A stretch of DNA of 12,318 bases, taken from RYN-431 sp036388295. Its GTDB lineage: Bacteria; Planctomycetota; Phycisphaerae; Tepidisphaerales; Tepidisphaeraceae. The stretch is taken from assembly GCA_036388295.1 (NCBI GenBank), contig DASVSC010000193.1, forward strand, positions 1-12,318. The letters run 5' to 3'. The first letter of the stretch is position 1; each line of letters begins with the position of its first letter. Below the pieces are notes generated by a model. The model had not been told where the DNA came from and did not search any database. It saw nothing but the letters and a program-made list of their open reading frames with translations. Below, piece after piece: positions 1 to 6,232 of the stretch. Made by a program: the position numbers and the translations under genes.

Positions 1-1744
1 GGTCGCCAAGGATCTCCTGGTATGCGCCGACGAGAAACGTGGCGAGGAAGTAATCCTCGCCGTTGTTGTACGGGTGCAGCTCCAGCACGCTTTTGACGTC
101 GCGGCGGTCGATGAAGCGGTCGACTTTGCCGTCGCTGTCACAGGTGATGTCGGCCAAGATGCCGCGGCAACTGGGGGCTTCGGTCAGGCGGTGGATCGGC
201 ATGATCGGGAACAAGTGGTCGATGGCCCAAGAGTCGGGCATGGACTGGAAGATGCTGAAGTTGCAGAAGAACGTGTCGGCCAGCATCGATTCCAGGCCTT
301 CGAACTCTTCGGGCACGTATTCCAGCTTGCGGACGATGTTGAGGATTTTGAAGCAGATGCCGAAGTACAGCTTCTCCGCCATCGCGCGGTTTTCCAGCGT
401 GCAATAGCCGAGGCTGAACAGGTTCAGCACCGCGTCCTTGGCCACCTGGGCGTCGTGGTAATACTCGGTGAAGTTCTGGTCGTTCACGCCGAGGTACGTG
501 TCCCAGAGGTTCTGCACTTCCTTAGGGAGCTTGGTGCGGTCTTCGACGCTGACGTCGGCGACTTCGAACCGGCCGAAGCCGCTCCAGCCGATGACGTTGA
601 AGATCAGCACGCTGTGGTAGGCGACCATCGCGCGGCCGGATTCGGACAGGATCGTCGGGTGCGGCACCTTGGCGGCGTCGCAGACTTCCTTGATGTGGAA
701 AACGATGTCGTTGGCGTATTCCTGCAGGGCGTAGTTGATGGAGCTTTCGAAGTTCGTTTTGCTGCCGTCGTAGTCGACGCCCAGGCCGCCGCCGACGTCG
801 ATGAACTGCATGCCGGCCCCGAGCCGGCAGAGTTCGGTGTAGACGCGGGCCAGCTCCATGATGGCGGCCTTGATGTTGCGGATGTTGTTGATCTGGCTGC
901 CGAGGTGGAAGTGCAGCAGGTTCAGGCAGTCCGCCATGCCCTCTGACTTCAGGTAGTTCACCGCGTCAATGACTTCGCTGACGAACAGGCCGAACTTGCT
1001 GCGCTCGCCGCCCGATTCCTGCCAGCGGCCGGCGCCTTTGGCACTCAGTTTCACGCGCACGCCGATGCGCGGGCGGACGTTGTGGATCTTGGCGAACTTC
1101 ACGATCGCCACGAGTTCGCTAAACTTCTCGACGACCGGGATGACCTTGCGGCCGATCTTCGTGGCCAGGATGACGGCTTCGATGAACTCGTCGTCCTTGA
1201 AGCCGTTGCAGACGATCGGCGTGTTGTCGTCGTCGACGATCGCCATGACGGCCAGCAGTTCCGGCTTGCTGCCCGCTTCCAGGCCGAAGTTGTGGGCCTT
1301 GCCGAAGTAGTGGATTTCTTCCACCACGTGCCGCTGCTGGTTCACCTTGATCGGGTAAACGCACTGGTAGTTGCCGGTGAACTCGTTTTCCTTGATGGCA
1401 GTCGCGAAGGCCTCGTGAATCTTGTTCACGCGGTGCTGCAGGATGTCCGTGAAGCGGATCAGCACGGGGGCGGCGATATCGCGGCTGCGCAAATCGTCGA
1501 CCAGCTTTTTCAGATCGATCGTTTTGGCGGGTTCGCCGGTGGGGTGGACGGCGACATTGCCGTCGGCGTTGATGCTGAAATATTCCTGGCCCCAGCCGGT
1601 GATGTTGTACAGCTTGGCCGCGTCCTCCACGGTCCACTCGCCCGGCTTGAACGGCAGCTTGCTGATCATCGACTTCGCGGGCGCGGTGGTGCGGGGGCGC
1701 TCGGTGGTGCTGGCATCAAAATCGTTGACGGCGGTCGTGGGCAT
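1..1744 (-). CDS. speA: Biosynthetic arginine decarboxylase SpeA, C-terminus cut by window edge
   Basis: Decarboxylates L-arginine to agmatine with pyridoxal phosphate (PLP), the first step of the agmatine route to putrescine; the family is cytoplasmic. About 581 codons are visible and run off the left edge with no stop. Family members are about 630-660 residues, so roughly the last 50-80 are missing. Visible motifs are YPIKVNQQ at residues 130-137, with Lys133 as the expected PLP Schiff-base lysine; HFHLGSQ from residue 278; the PLP phosphate-binding glycine loop DVGGGLG at 316-322; and ITCDSDGK with the conserved Cys535. The visible end, AYQEILGD, is a typical SpeA C-terminal motif. The ATG at 1744 is preceded by AGGTGG with a 9-base spacer, which supports this start. 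aguA lies upstream on the same strand, 141 bases away and separated by a hairpin. The identification is firm. Confidence 0.96.
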   Translation of the reverse strand, partial: MPTTAVNDFDASTTERPRTTAPAKSMISKLPFKPGEWTVEDAAKLYNITGWGQEYFSINADGNVAVHPTGEPAKTIDLKKLVDDLRSRDIAAPVLIRFTDILQHRVNKIHEAFATAIKENEFTGNYQCVYPIKVNQQRHVVEEIHYFGKAHNFGLEAGSKPELLAVMAIVDDDNTPIVCNGFKDDEFIEAVILATKIGRKVIPVVEKFSELVAIVKFAKIHNVRPRIGVRVKLSAKGAGRWQESGGERSKFGLFVSEVIDAVNYLKSEGMADCLNLLHFHLGSQINNIRNIKAAIMELARVYTELCRLGAGMQFIDVGGGLGVDYDGSKTNFESSINYALQEYANDIVFHIKEVCDAAKVPHPTILSESGRAMVAYHSVLIFNVIGWSGFGRFEVADVSVEDRTKLPKEVQNLWDTYLGVNDQNFTEYYHDAQVAKDAVLNLFSLGYCTLENRAMAEKLYFGICFKILNIVRKLEYVPEEFEGLESMLADTFFCNFSIFQSMPDSWAIDHLFPIMPIHRLTEAPSCRGILADITCDSDGKVDRFIDRRDVKSVLELHPYNNGEDYFLATFLVGAYQEILGD

Positions 1745-1753
1745 CGGCTGGGT

Positions 1754-1759
1754 CCACCT
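1754..1759 (-). promoter_or_regulatory. Ribosome binding site of speA
   Basis: The minus strand reads AGGTGG nine bases before the ATG at 1744. This is a good Shine-Dalgarno match and supports the chosen speA start over the internal ATG at residue 26. Confidence 0.6.
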
Positions 1760-1858
1760 GCGGTGAAAGACAACTTTCGCGAAGACGCTTCGCTTCCTGA
1801 CATCGTATCGCAACTGGGGCGGGAACGAAGAAAACTTTGCAGGGTCTGAGAAGATTTA

Positions 1859-1884
1859 GCGCGAGCGCCTGGGACCGCTCGCGC
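1859..1884 (-). repeat. Hairpin just after the aguA stop, possible terminator or dispersed palindrome
   Basis: GCGCGAGCG (1859-1867) and CGCTCGCGC (1876-1884) form a perfect 9-bp stem around an 8-base loop. The element starts one base after the aguA stop codon (1886-1888) in the minus direction. The sequence after the stem on that strand (GCTAAATCTTCTC) has only a weak T-rich tail, so it is not a textbook intrinsic terminator. It may still terminate, slow or process the transcript between aguA and speA, or protect the aguA mRNA 3' end. It may also be a member of a dispersed palindrome family; that cannot be judged from one copy. Confidence 0.55.
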
Positions 1885-1885
1885 C

Positions 1886-2995
1886 TCACACCGCCGGCAT
1901 CTGCTGGCTGAGGCAGTGGATCGCGCCCAGCCCCCAGATCAGCTCCGTGCAGTCGATGCCAATGACCTTGTGCTTCGGCAGGTGCGACTGAAGGATGTCG
2001 ATCGCCCGCTTGTCGTTCTTGCGGTCGCGATAGGTCGGGACGAGTAACGCCCCGTTCAGGAAGTAGAAGTTCACGTACGTGGCCGGCAGCCGCTGGCCGT
2101 CGTGCTCCACGGGTGAGGGCATGGGCAGTTCGATGATCTCTAGTGGCCGGCCGTCCTGGTCGCGCAGCTTGTCGGCCTGTTTGCGGGCGCTTTTCAGCAC
2201 CTTGTGGTTCACGTCCTTCGCGTCCGGCTCGACGGCCATGACGAGCTTCGTGGGGCTGATGAAGCGGGCGAGGTCGTCGACGTGGCCGTCGGTGTCGTCG
2301 CCTTCGATGCCGCCGGTGAGCCAAAGGACGTTCGACTGGCCGTAGTAGTCTTTCAGGTACTGCTCGATCTGCTGCTTCGAGAGGCCCGGGTTGCGGTTTT
2401 TGTTCAGCAGGCAGTCGGTCGTTGTAATCAGTGTGCCGGCCCCGTTGACCTCGATCGCGCCGCCTTCCATGACGACGAGGTCCGGCCCGCTGCCGGCATT
2501 GCTGGTGACGCCGGGCGGATTCTTCGGAAGGAAGACGGGCAGCTTGAAGTCGGCCGCCACCTTCGACGGCACGGCGTCGTCGTCGCCGTACGGCGGGTAC
2601 TTGCCGCCCCAGGCGTTAAAGCCCCAATCGACGACGGCCAGCTTCTTCTTCTTGCGGTTTACGACGAACGCCGGCCCGTGGTCGCGGCACCAGTTTTCGT
2701 TCGTCGGAATGGCGTGGAACACCACATTCTTCGTCGGCCCGCCGGCCTCTTTGATCTGCTGACGGACGATTCGTTCGACGTTGCCGTTGGGCACGTTGAC
2801 GTGAACGGTTTCCCGCGGCGCGATCTCGCGGAAGATCGAAGCCATGACCGACGGCACGGTGTGGTGCTTGTCCGGAAACGAAATCCCCTCCGGCCGCGGC
2901 CAACTGAACCAGGTGCCGGCGTGTTTTTCCCACTCGGCGGGAAAAGTAAAGCCGAGCGAAGCCGGGGTTTGATCGATCATTTTTAGCTTTGCCAT
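1886..2995 (-). CDS. aguA: Agmatine deiminase AguA
   Basis: Hydrolyses agmatine to N-carbamoylputrescine and ammonia, the second step of the putrescine route whose first enzyme lies directly downstream. The 369-residue length is normal for the family. It is a Porphyromonas-type peptidylarginine deiminase fold (guanidine-group hydrolase). Visible signatures are FPAEWEKH near residues 18-25, NENWCRDHGP at 99-108 with Asp105, the EGGAIEVNG motif from 177, GDDTDGHVDD with the expected catalytic His238, and GLGAIHCLSQQ near the C-terminus with nucleophile Cys361. The ATG at 2995 gives MAKLKMIDQ; the internal ATG at 2980 (residue 6) is equally possible, as neither has a clear Shine-Dalgarno sequence. 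No signal peptide is seen. The gene lies 115 bases downstream of the glycosyltransferase and upstream of speA. The identification is firm. Confidence 0.96.
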   Translation of the reverse strand: MAKLKMIDQTPASLGFTFPAEWEKHAGTWFSWPRPEGISFPDKHHTVPSVMASIFREIAPRETVHVNVPNGNVERIVRQQIKEAGGPTKNVVFHAIPTNENWCRDHGPAFVVNRKKKKLAVVDWGFNAWGGKYPPYGDDDAVPSKVAADFKLPVFLPKNPPGVTSNAGSGPDLVVMEGGAIEVNGAGTLITTTDCLLNKNRNPGLSKQQIEQYLKDYYGQSNVLWLTGGIEGDDTDGHVDDLARFISPTKLVMAVEPDAKDVNHKVLKSARKQADKLRDQDGRPLEIIELPMPSPVEHDGQRLPATYVNFYFLNGALLVPTYRDRKNDKRAIDILQSHLPKHKVIGIDCTELIWGLGAIHCLSQQMPAV

Positions 2996-3012
2996 GAGTG
3001 GGGCACGATCTC

Positions 3013-3035
3013 GCGTGTCGATTCGTGCGACACGC
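3013..3035 (-). repeat. Small hairpin between the glycosyltransferase and aguA
   Basis: GCGTGTCG (3013-3020) and CGACACGC (3028-3035) form a perfect 8-bp stem with a 7-base loop. It lies in the 115-base gap (2996-3110), about 18 bases before the aguA start. No T-run follows it on either strand, so a simple intrinsic terminator is not obvious. In the transcript it would fall in the aguA 5' leader. A 12-base stretch from it, GTGTCGATTCGT, recurs at 10326-10337. Confidence 0.45.
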
Positions 3036-3110
3036 AGCGGAGTGTCCTACAGAACGGACGGCCGTGATGCCAGATCGTCGGCCATCAGAAATTCATTGCA
3101 AACGATGCGG

Positions 3111-4025
3111 CTATCGACCCCGTAACGCGCAGTACATCAGCTTCCAAGCGGCCTTGGATGTAGGCTGTTCGCGCAAGGCGCGCCAGGCGTACTTGCGCGC
3201 CGTGCGGACGTGCTTGTGCCGAAGCGCCGTCCAGGCCCATTCACGGCTTTGCCAGATGCTCTTGGCCGCGGGCTTGGCGGGCTGCGACGGATTGGTTTCG
3301 GTGCCCGGCGGGATGTCGGGCAGGCCGCGTCGCTGGCGGGCTTCCTTCATCACGAAGTCGCGGATCGGCATCGTGTTACGCGCCTTACCCAGGGCACTTT
3401 CGGCATGACGCCGGTACTTCACGAGCATCTCGGGCAGGTTATCGATCTGCCCGATTTCGGACAGACGCAGGAACAGGTGTTGGTCTTCGTAAGGGAAATA
3501 ATCCAGATACCCGCCGACGGTTTCGATGGCGGCCTTGCGCATCATGACCGACGAGTGAATGACCGGCCACCCGCCGTAAAGCAGCGCGCGATTGATCGTG
3601 TCGTGTCCGTGGTCGATCCAGGCCATATCGCCGATCGGCAAGCCCTCGTCGTCGATCATCAGCGTGCGCGAGCCGATCAGGACGTGGTCGGGGTGGGCGT
3701 CCAGGAAATCGACCTGCTTCTGAATCCGGCCCGGCATGCAGACGTCGTCGGCGTCCAGGCGGGCGACGAACTCGCCGACGCACATCGACAACGCTTCGTT
3801 CGAGGCTGCGGCGGCCCCTTTGTTCGGCCGGCTGACGAAACGGACCCGCGCATCACGGTCGGCGAAAGATTTCAGAATCTTCGCCGAGCCGTCGGTGGAG
3901 CCGTCGTCGACGGCGACGAACTCCAGGTCGCGGTACGACTGGTCCAGCACGCTTTGGACCGCCTCGGCCAGATACCGCTCCCCGTTGTAGACCGGCATAA
4001 ACACGCTGACGCGCACGTTGCTCAT
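3111..4025 (-). CDS. Family 2 glycosyltransferase (GT2, GT-A fold)
   Basis: Predicted to transfer a sugar from a nucleotide-sugar donor to a glycan, lipid or protein acceptor; donor and acceptor cannot be read from sequence. The protein is 304 residues. The GT-A domain begins with VSVFMPVYNGERYL at residues 6-19, followed by VDDGSTDGS at 39-47, LDADD at 90-94 (the metal and nucleotide-sugar binding DxD), HSSVMMRK near 157-164 and YEDQHL near 179-184, where Asp181 is the likely catalytic base. The last 60 residues are basic and helical. No convincing membrane segment is seen, so it is probably cytoplasmic or peripheral. The ATG at 4025 is preferred because AAGGA lies five bases upstream; a longer frame to 4157 would overlap aguB. 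It is co-oriented between aguB (82-base gap) and aguA (115-base gap), an unexpected place for a glycosyltransferase. Confidence 0.9.
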   Translation of the reverse strand: MSNVRVSVFMPVYNGERYLAEAVQSVLDQSYRDLEFVAVDDGSTDGSAKILKSFADRDARVRFVSRPNKGAAAASNEALSMCVGEFVARLDADDVCMPGRIQKQVDFLDAHPDHVLIGSRTLMIDDEGLPIGDMAWIDHGHDTINRALLYGGWPVIHSSVMMRKAAIETVGGYLDYFPYEDQHLFLRLSEIGQIDNLPEMLVKYRRHAESALGKARNTMPIRDFVMKEARQRRGLPDIPPGTETNPSQPAKPAAKSIWQSREWAWTALRHKHVRTARKYAWRALREQPTSKAAWKLMYCALRGR

Positions 4026-4030
4026 AAAAT

Positions 4031-4035
4031 CCTTA
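4031..4035 (-). promoter_or_regulatory. Ribosome binding site of the GT2 gene
   Basis: The minus strand reads TAAGGATTTTATG, placing AAGGA five bases before the ATG at 4025. This decides the start against the longer open frame, which would run 50 bases into aguB. Confidence 0.65.
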
Positions 4036-4058
4036 CTGATGTTTCGGACTCGTGATCG

Positions 4059-4073
4059 CGGAACAGTGTTCCG
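4059..4073. promoter_or_regulatory. 15-base palindrome upstream of the GT2 gene, operator-like
   Basis: CGGAACAGTGTTCCG is a perfect 7-bp inverted repeat around one central base, in the 82-base gap between aguB and the glycosyltransferase. It lies 34 bases before the GT2 start. Its compact symmetry and lack of a real loop look more like a binding site for a dimeric regulator than an RNA hairpin. The half-site GGAACA resembles the GAAC-GTTC half-sites of some LexA boxes, but the spacing differs. No regulator can be assigned. Confidence 0.35.
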
Positions 4074-4107
4074 GCAGACGGTCATCGACGACTGAATTAA
4101 AACGGCG

Positions 4108-5034
4108 TCAGGCGGTCCCGTCGGCAAATCGTTTGACCAGTCCGCCGTACGCATCAATCCGCCGGTCTCGCAGGAACGGCCAGTGCGTGCGGGCGAACTC
4201 GACTTTCTCCAAGTCCAGCGGGTGCACGATGACTTCTTCCTTCTCCACGCTGGCCCGGTAGATCAACTGGCCGTTCGGCTCGGCCATGAAACTTTGGCCC
4301 CAGAACTGGATGCCGTCGTCGCTGACGTAGCCGCCTTCTTCGTTGCGGATTTTTTCGATGCCGACACGGTTGGGGCTGCAGACGTAGCAGCCGTTGGCGA
4401 CGGCGTGGCTGCGCTGGATCAGTTCCCAGCTTTCGTGCTGGGTGGTGCCGTACAGTTCCTTCTCCCGCGGGTGCCAGCCGATAGCAGTGGGGAAGAACAG
4501 GATTTCGGCACCCTGCAGGGCCGTCAGGCGCGCGCCTTCGGGGTACCACTGGTCCCAGCAGATCAGCGTGCCGATTTTGGCGTGCTGCGTGTCCCAGGCG
4601 CGGAAGCCGGTGTCGCCGGGGGTGAAGTAGAACTTCTCGTAGTAGAGCGGGTCGTCGGGGATGTGCATCTTGCGATAGATGCCCAGCACCTGGCCACGGT
4701 CAATGATGGCGGCGGTGTTGTGGTACAGCCCGGCGGCGCGCTTCTCGAACAGGCTGACGATGATCGTGATGCCGTGCTTCTTGGAGAGCTTGCAGAACAA
4801 GTCCGTGCTGGGGCCAGGGATGGTCTCGGCCAGCTTGAAGAAGCGGTGGTCTTCGACCTGGCAGAAGTACTGGCTGACGAACATCTCCTGCGTGCAGACG
4901 ATCTTCGCGCCCTGTTTCGCGGCCTGCTCAATCAGGCGGGCCTGGTTCTTCCGGTTGACGGCGAGGTCTTCCACGCACGCCATCTGGGTGATGCCGACTT
5001 CGACGATGCGGTCGCTGTTCTTCTGTTTGGCCAT
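4108..5034 (-). CDS. aguB: N-carbamoylputrescine amidase AguB
   Basis: Hydrolyses N-carbamoylputrescine to putrescine, carbon dioxide and ammonia, completing the pathway begun by SpeA and AguA. It is a cytoplasmic nitrilase-superfamily enzyme of 308 residues, within the family's usual range. The nitrilase triad is visible: Glu50 in CTQEMF, Lys122 in YRKMHIPDDP and Cys159 in LICWDQWYPE. The YYEKFYFTPGDTGF segment (132-144), GWHP and the C-terminal HWPFLRDRRIDAYGGL are typical of the N-carbamoylputrescine amidase branch rather than general carbon-nitrogen hydrolases. The ATG at 5034 gives MAKQKNSDRIVEVGITQM. A GTG at 5067 would add eleven residues but falls inside the inverted repeat and is judged unlikely. 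No strong Shine-Dalgarno sequence is seen. holA lies upstream on the same strand across a 120-base gap holding the repeat. Confidence 0.95.
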   Translation of the reverse strand: MAKQKNSDRIVEVGITQMACVEDLAVNRKNQARLIEQAAKQGAKIVCTQEMFVSQYFCQVEDHRFFKLAETIPGPSTDLFCKLSKKHGITIIVSLFEKRAAGLYHNTAAIIDRGQVLGIYRKMHIPDDPLYYEKFYFTPGDTGFRAWDTQHAKIGTLICWDQWYPEGARLTALQGAEILFFPTAIGWHPREKELYGTTQHESWELIQRSHAVANGCYVCSPNRVGIEKIRNEEGGYVSDDGIQFWGQSFMAEPNGQLIYRASVEKEEVIVHPLDLEKVEFARTHWPFLRDRRIDAYGGLVKRFADGTA

Positions 5035-5061
5035 TGCGGGGAATGATACGGAGAGAAGATG

Positions 5062-5144
5062 CACCACGGAGGCACGGAGACACGGAGAAGAGAAAATTAT
5101 TTAAGTCCTCATTTTCCGCTCCGTGTCTCCGTGACTCCGTGGTG
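5062..5144. repeat. Long inverted repeat built of 8-base units, between aguB and holA
   Basis: Two 26-base arms (5062-5087 and 5119-5144) are inverted copies matching at 25 of 26 positions, around a 31-base AT-rich centre. Each arm is made of three tandem copies of an octamer, CACGGAGG or CACGGAGA on the left and its complement on the right. An inner pair, GAAAAT (5092-5097) with ATTTTC (5111-5116), extends the potential stem. A degenerate extra unit, TACGGAGA, lies at 5047-5054. The element almost fills the holA-aguB gap. CACGGAG-type repeats of this look are widespread in environmental bacterial genomes (general recollection, not searched). It may act as a bidirectional terminator, a cruciform or a non-autonomous mobile palindrome. 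Confidence 0.85.
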
Positions 5145-5154
5145 ATTTTCTGCC

Positions 5155-6093
5155 TCAGCCGGCCAGCGACAGCATGAAGCGCTCGACGTTATCCGCCGCC
5201 TCACCCAATCCCGACTTGCTGCGGTGATCGAGATCCGCCAGTAAATCCAGTGCATCCGCCAGGCCGCGGTCGCCCAGTTTGTCGGCGGTGCGGAGCAGGG
5301 CGTCGACGTTGTGGGCGGGCCAGATGCGCAGTTCTTTGGCGATCGCCGGCGGGCTGATTTTCTGCTTGCGCAGTCGCTGGGCTTTGACGGCTTTCTCGAG
5401 CCAGATCGTCAGCCAGGTGACGGCGCGGAACTCGGTGCTGGGGTCGCTGCTGAGCAGTTGCCGCCACCGCTCTAGGGCCGCGCTGATCCGGCCGGCGGTC
5501 AGCTCGTCGGTCATGTGCCACATTTCCTGTTCGCGCTGGAAAACGACGCTGGCGTTGACTTCCTTTTCCGTCACCCGGCCGTCGGTCATCAGGGCGAGCT
5601 TGGCGATTTCGTTATCCAATCGGCCGAGGTCCGCCCCGACCAGCTCGGCCAGTAGTTGCGCCGCGGCCGGGTCGATGGCCGTCTTGTGCGCGGTCTTCGC
5701 GCGCTCGATCACCCACCGGGCCAGATCGCGGTCTTTCGGCGGGTCGCAGGGCTCCACACGGCCGTGCTTGGCGATCAGTTTGCTGATCCGCTGGTTGCCC
5801 GGCAGGGTTTTGCACCGCAGCACCAGCGTGGCCGAGTCGACGGGGTTGGCCACGTACTCTTCCATGTTGTCGCGGAAACGGCTGATGAACTCTTCGGCGC
5901 TGCGGACGACCACCAGCTTGCTGCCGGCGAACATGCTGAAGCTGCGGACTTCGTCCAAAACGTCGGCGATTTGGGCGGTTTCGCCGTCGAAATCGACACG
6001 CTGCGCGTCCTTCCCCAGCGAAGCGGCCAAGCGGCGCACCGCCTCCAGTTGCAGGAAACTGTCGCTGCCAACGAGTGCGTGAACCGCCGCCAT
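5155..6093 (-). CDS. holA: DNA polymerase III subunit delta, HolA
   Basis: The delta subunit belongs to the clamp-loader complex and opens the beta sliding clamp during its loading onto DNA in replication. The protein is 312 residues, slightly shorter than many homologues (about 330-340). The N-terminal AAA+-like domain starts with HALVGSDSFLQLEAVRRL (about residues 5-22). It carries the FSMFAGSKLVVVRSAEEF strand-helix unit (about 52-69) and TLVLRCKTLPGNQR, a segment typical of delta, which lacks a true Walker motif. The hallmark GADLGRLDNEIAKLAL (about 153-168) and the helical C-terminal collar domain follow. The ATG at 6093 has only a weak upstream purine stretch. It is divergent from the gene at 6233 and co-oriented with aguB, but the large repeat downstream may separate their expression. 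Confidence 0.92.
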   Translation of the reverse strand: MAAVHALVGSDSFLQLEAVRRLAASLGKDAQRVDFDGETAQIADVLDEVRSFSMFAGSKLVVVRSAEEFISRFRDNMEEYVANPVDSATLVLRCKTLPGNQRISKLIAKHGRVEPCDPPKDRDLARWVIERAKTAHKTAIDPAAAQLLAELVGADLGRLDNEIAKLALMTDGRVTEKEVNASVVFQREQEMWHMTDELTAGRISAALERWRQLLSSDPSTEFRAVTWLTIWLEKAVKAQRLRKQKISPPAIAKELRIWPAHNVDALLRTADKLGDRGLADALDLLADLDHRSKSGLGEAADNVERFMLSLAG

Positions 6094-6122
6094 GTCAGCA
6101 GCTTACGGCGCGGTTCTTCCCG

Positions 6123-6186
6123 GTGCCACGGTCGGGCACGCCAGGCAGCACGGGCACGGCTTGGCAGGCCCGATTGCGGTGCCCGT
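6123..6186. repeat. Cluster of inverted GTGCC/GGCAC motifs in the divergent holA gap
   Basis: The 139-base gap 6094-6232 holds several copies of GTGCC or GGGCAC in both orientations. ACGGGCAC (6150-6157) and GTGCCCGT (6179-6186) form a perfect 8-bp stem with a 21-base loop. GTGCC (6123-6127) and GGCAC (6135-6139) form a shorter stem next to it. These may be operator sites, an mRNA leader structure for holA (minus direction), or a degraded palindromic repeat. The sequence does not distinguish these. Confidence 0.4.
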
Positions 6187-6216
6187 CACGGCGTCGCGGC
6201 CGTTCTGTTTATGACG

Positions 6217-6222
6217 TATACT
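6217..6222 (+). promoter_or_regulatory. Possible -10 box for the gene at 6233
   Basis: TATACT matches the -10 consensus TATAAT at five of six positions and stands out in GC-rich DNA. It lies ten bases before the ATG at 6233, so transcription would start only about 3-5 bases before the start codon. No good -35 hexamer is seen 16-18 bases upstream and no Shine-Dalgarno sequence is present. If real, the message would be nearly leaderless. Confidence 0.3.
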
Positions 6223-6232
6223 TGGCAGCGAC

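Noticed and set aside
74..946. Long plus-strand open frame of 290 codons opposite speA
   Set aside because: It lies wholly antisense to speA, which has all family motifs. Its product is a low-complexity run of Val, Asp, Ala and Glu typical of the complementary frame of a GC-rich gene.
1082..1849. Plus-strand open frame of 255 codons opposite the start of speA
   Set aside because: Antisense to the conserved N-terminal half of SpeA, with shadow-frame composition and no recognisable motif.
2204..2986. Plus-strand open frame of 260 codons opposite aguA
   Set aside because: Antisense to a complete agmatine deiminase gene; Val/Asp/Arg-rich shadow composition.
3210..4055. Plus-strand open frame of 281 codons opposite the glycosyltransferase
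   Set aside because: Antisense to the GT2 gene, whose motifs and ribosome binding site are clear.
4183..5046. Plus-strand open frame of 287 codons opposite aguB
   Set aside because: Antisense to aguB with its full catalytic triad; the product looks like a complementary-frame artefact.
5035..5067. GTG start for aguB at 5067
   Set aside because: It lies inside the inverted repeat arm and adds residues not expected in the family; the ATG at 5034 gives a normal N-terminus.
5062..5144. Octamer repeat as a CRISPR array
   Set aside because: The units are 8 bases, directly tandem without spacers, and arranged as an inverted pair. No cas gene is present.
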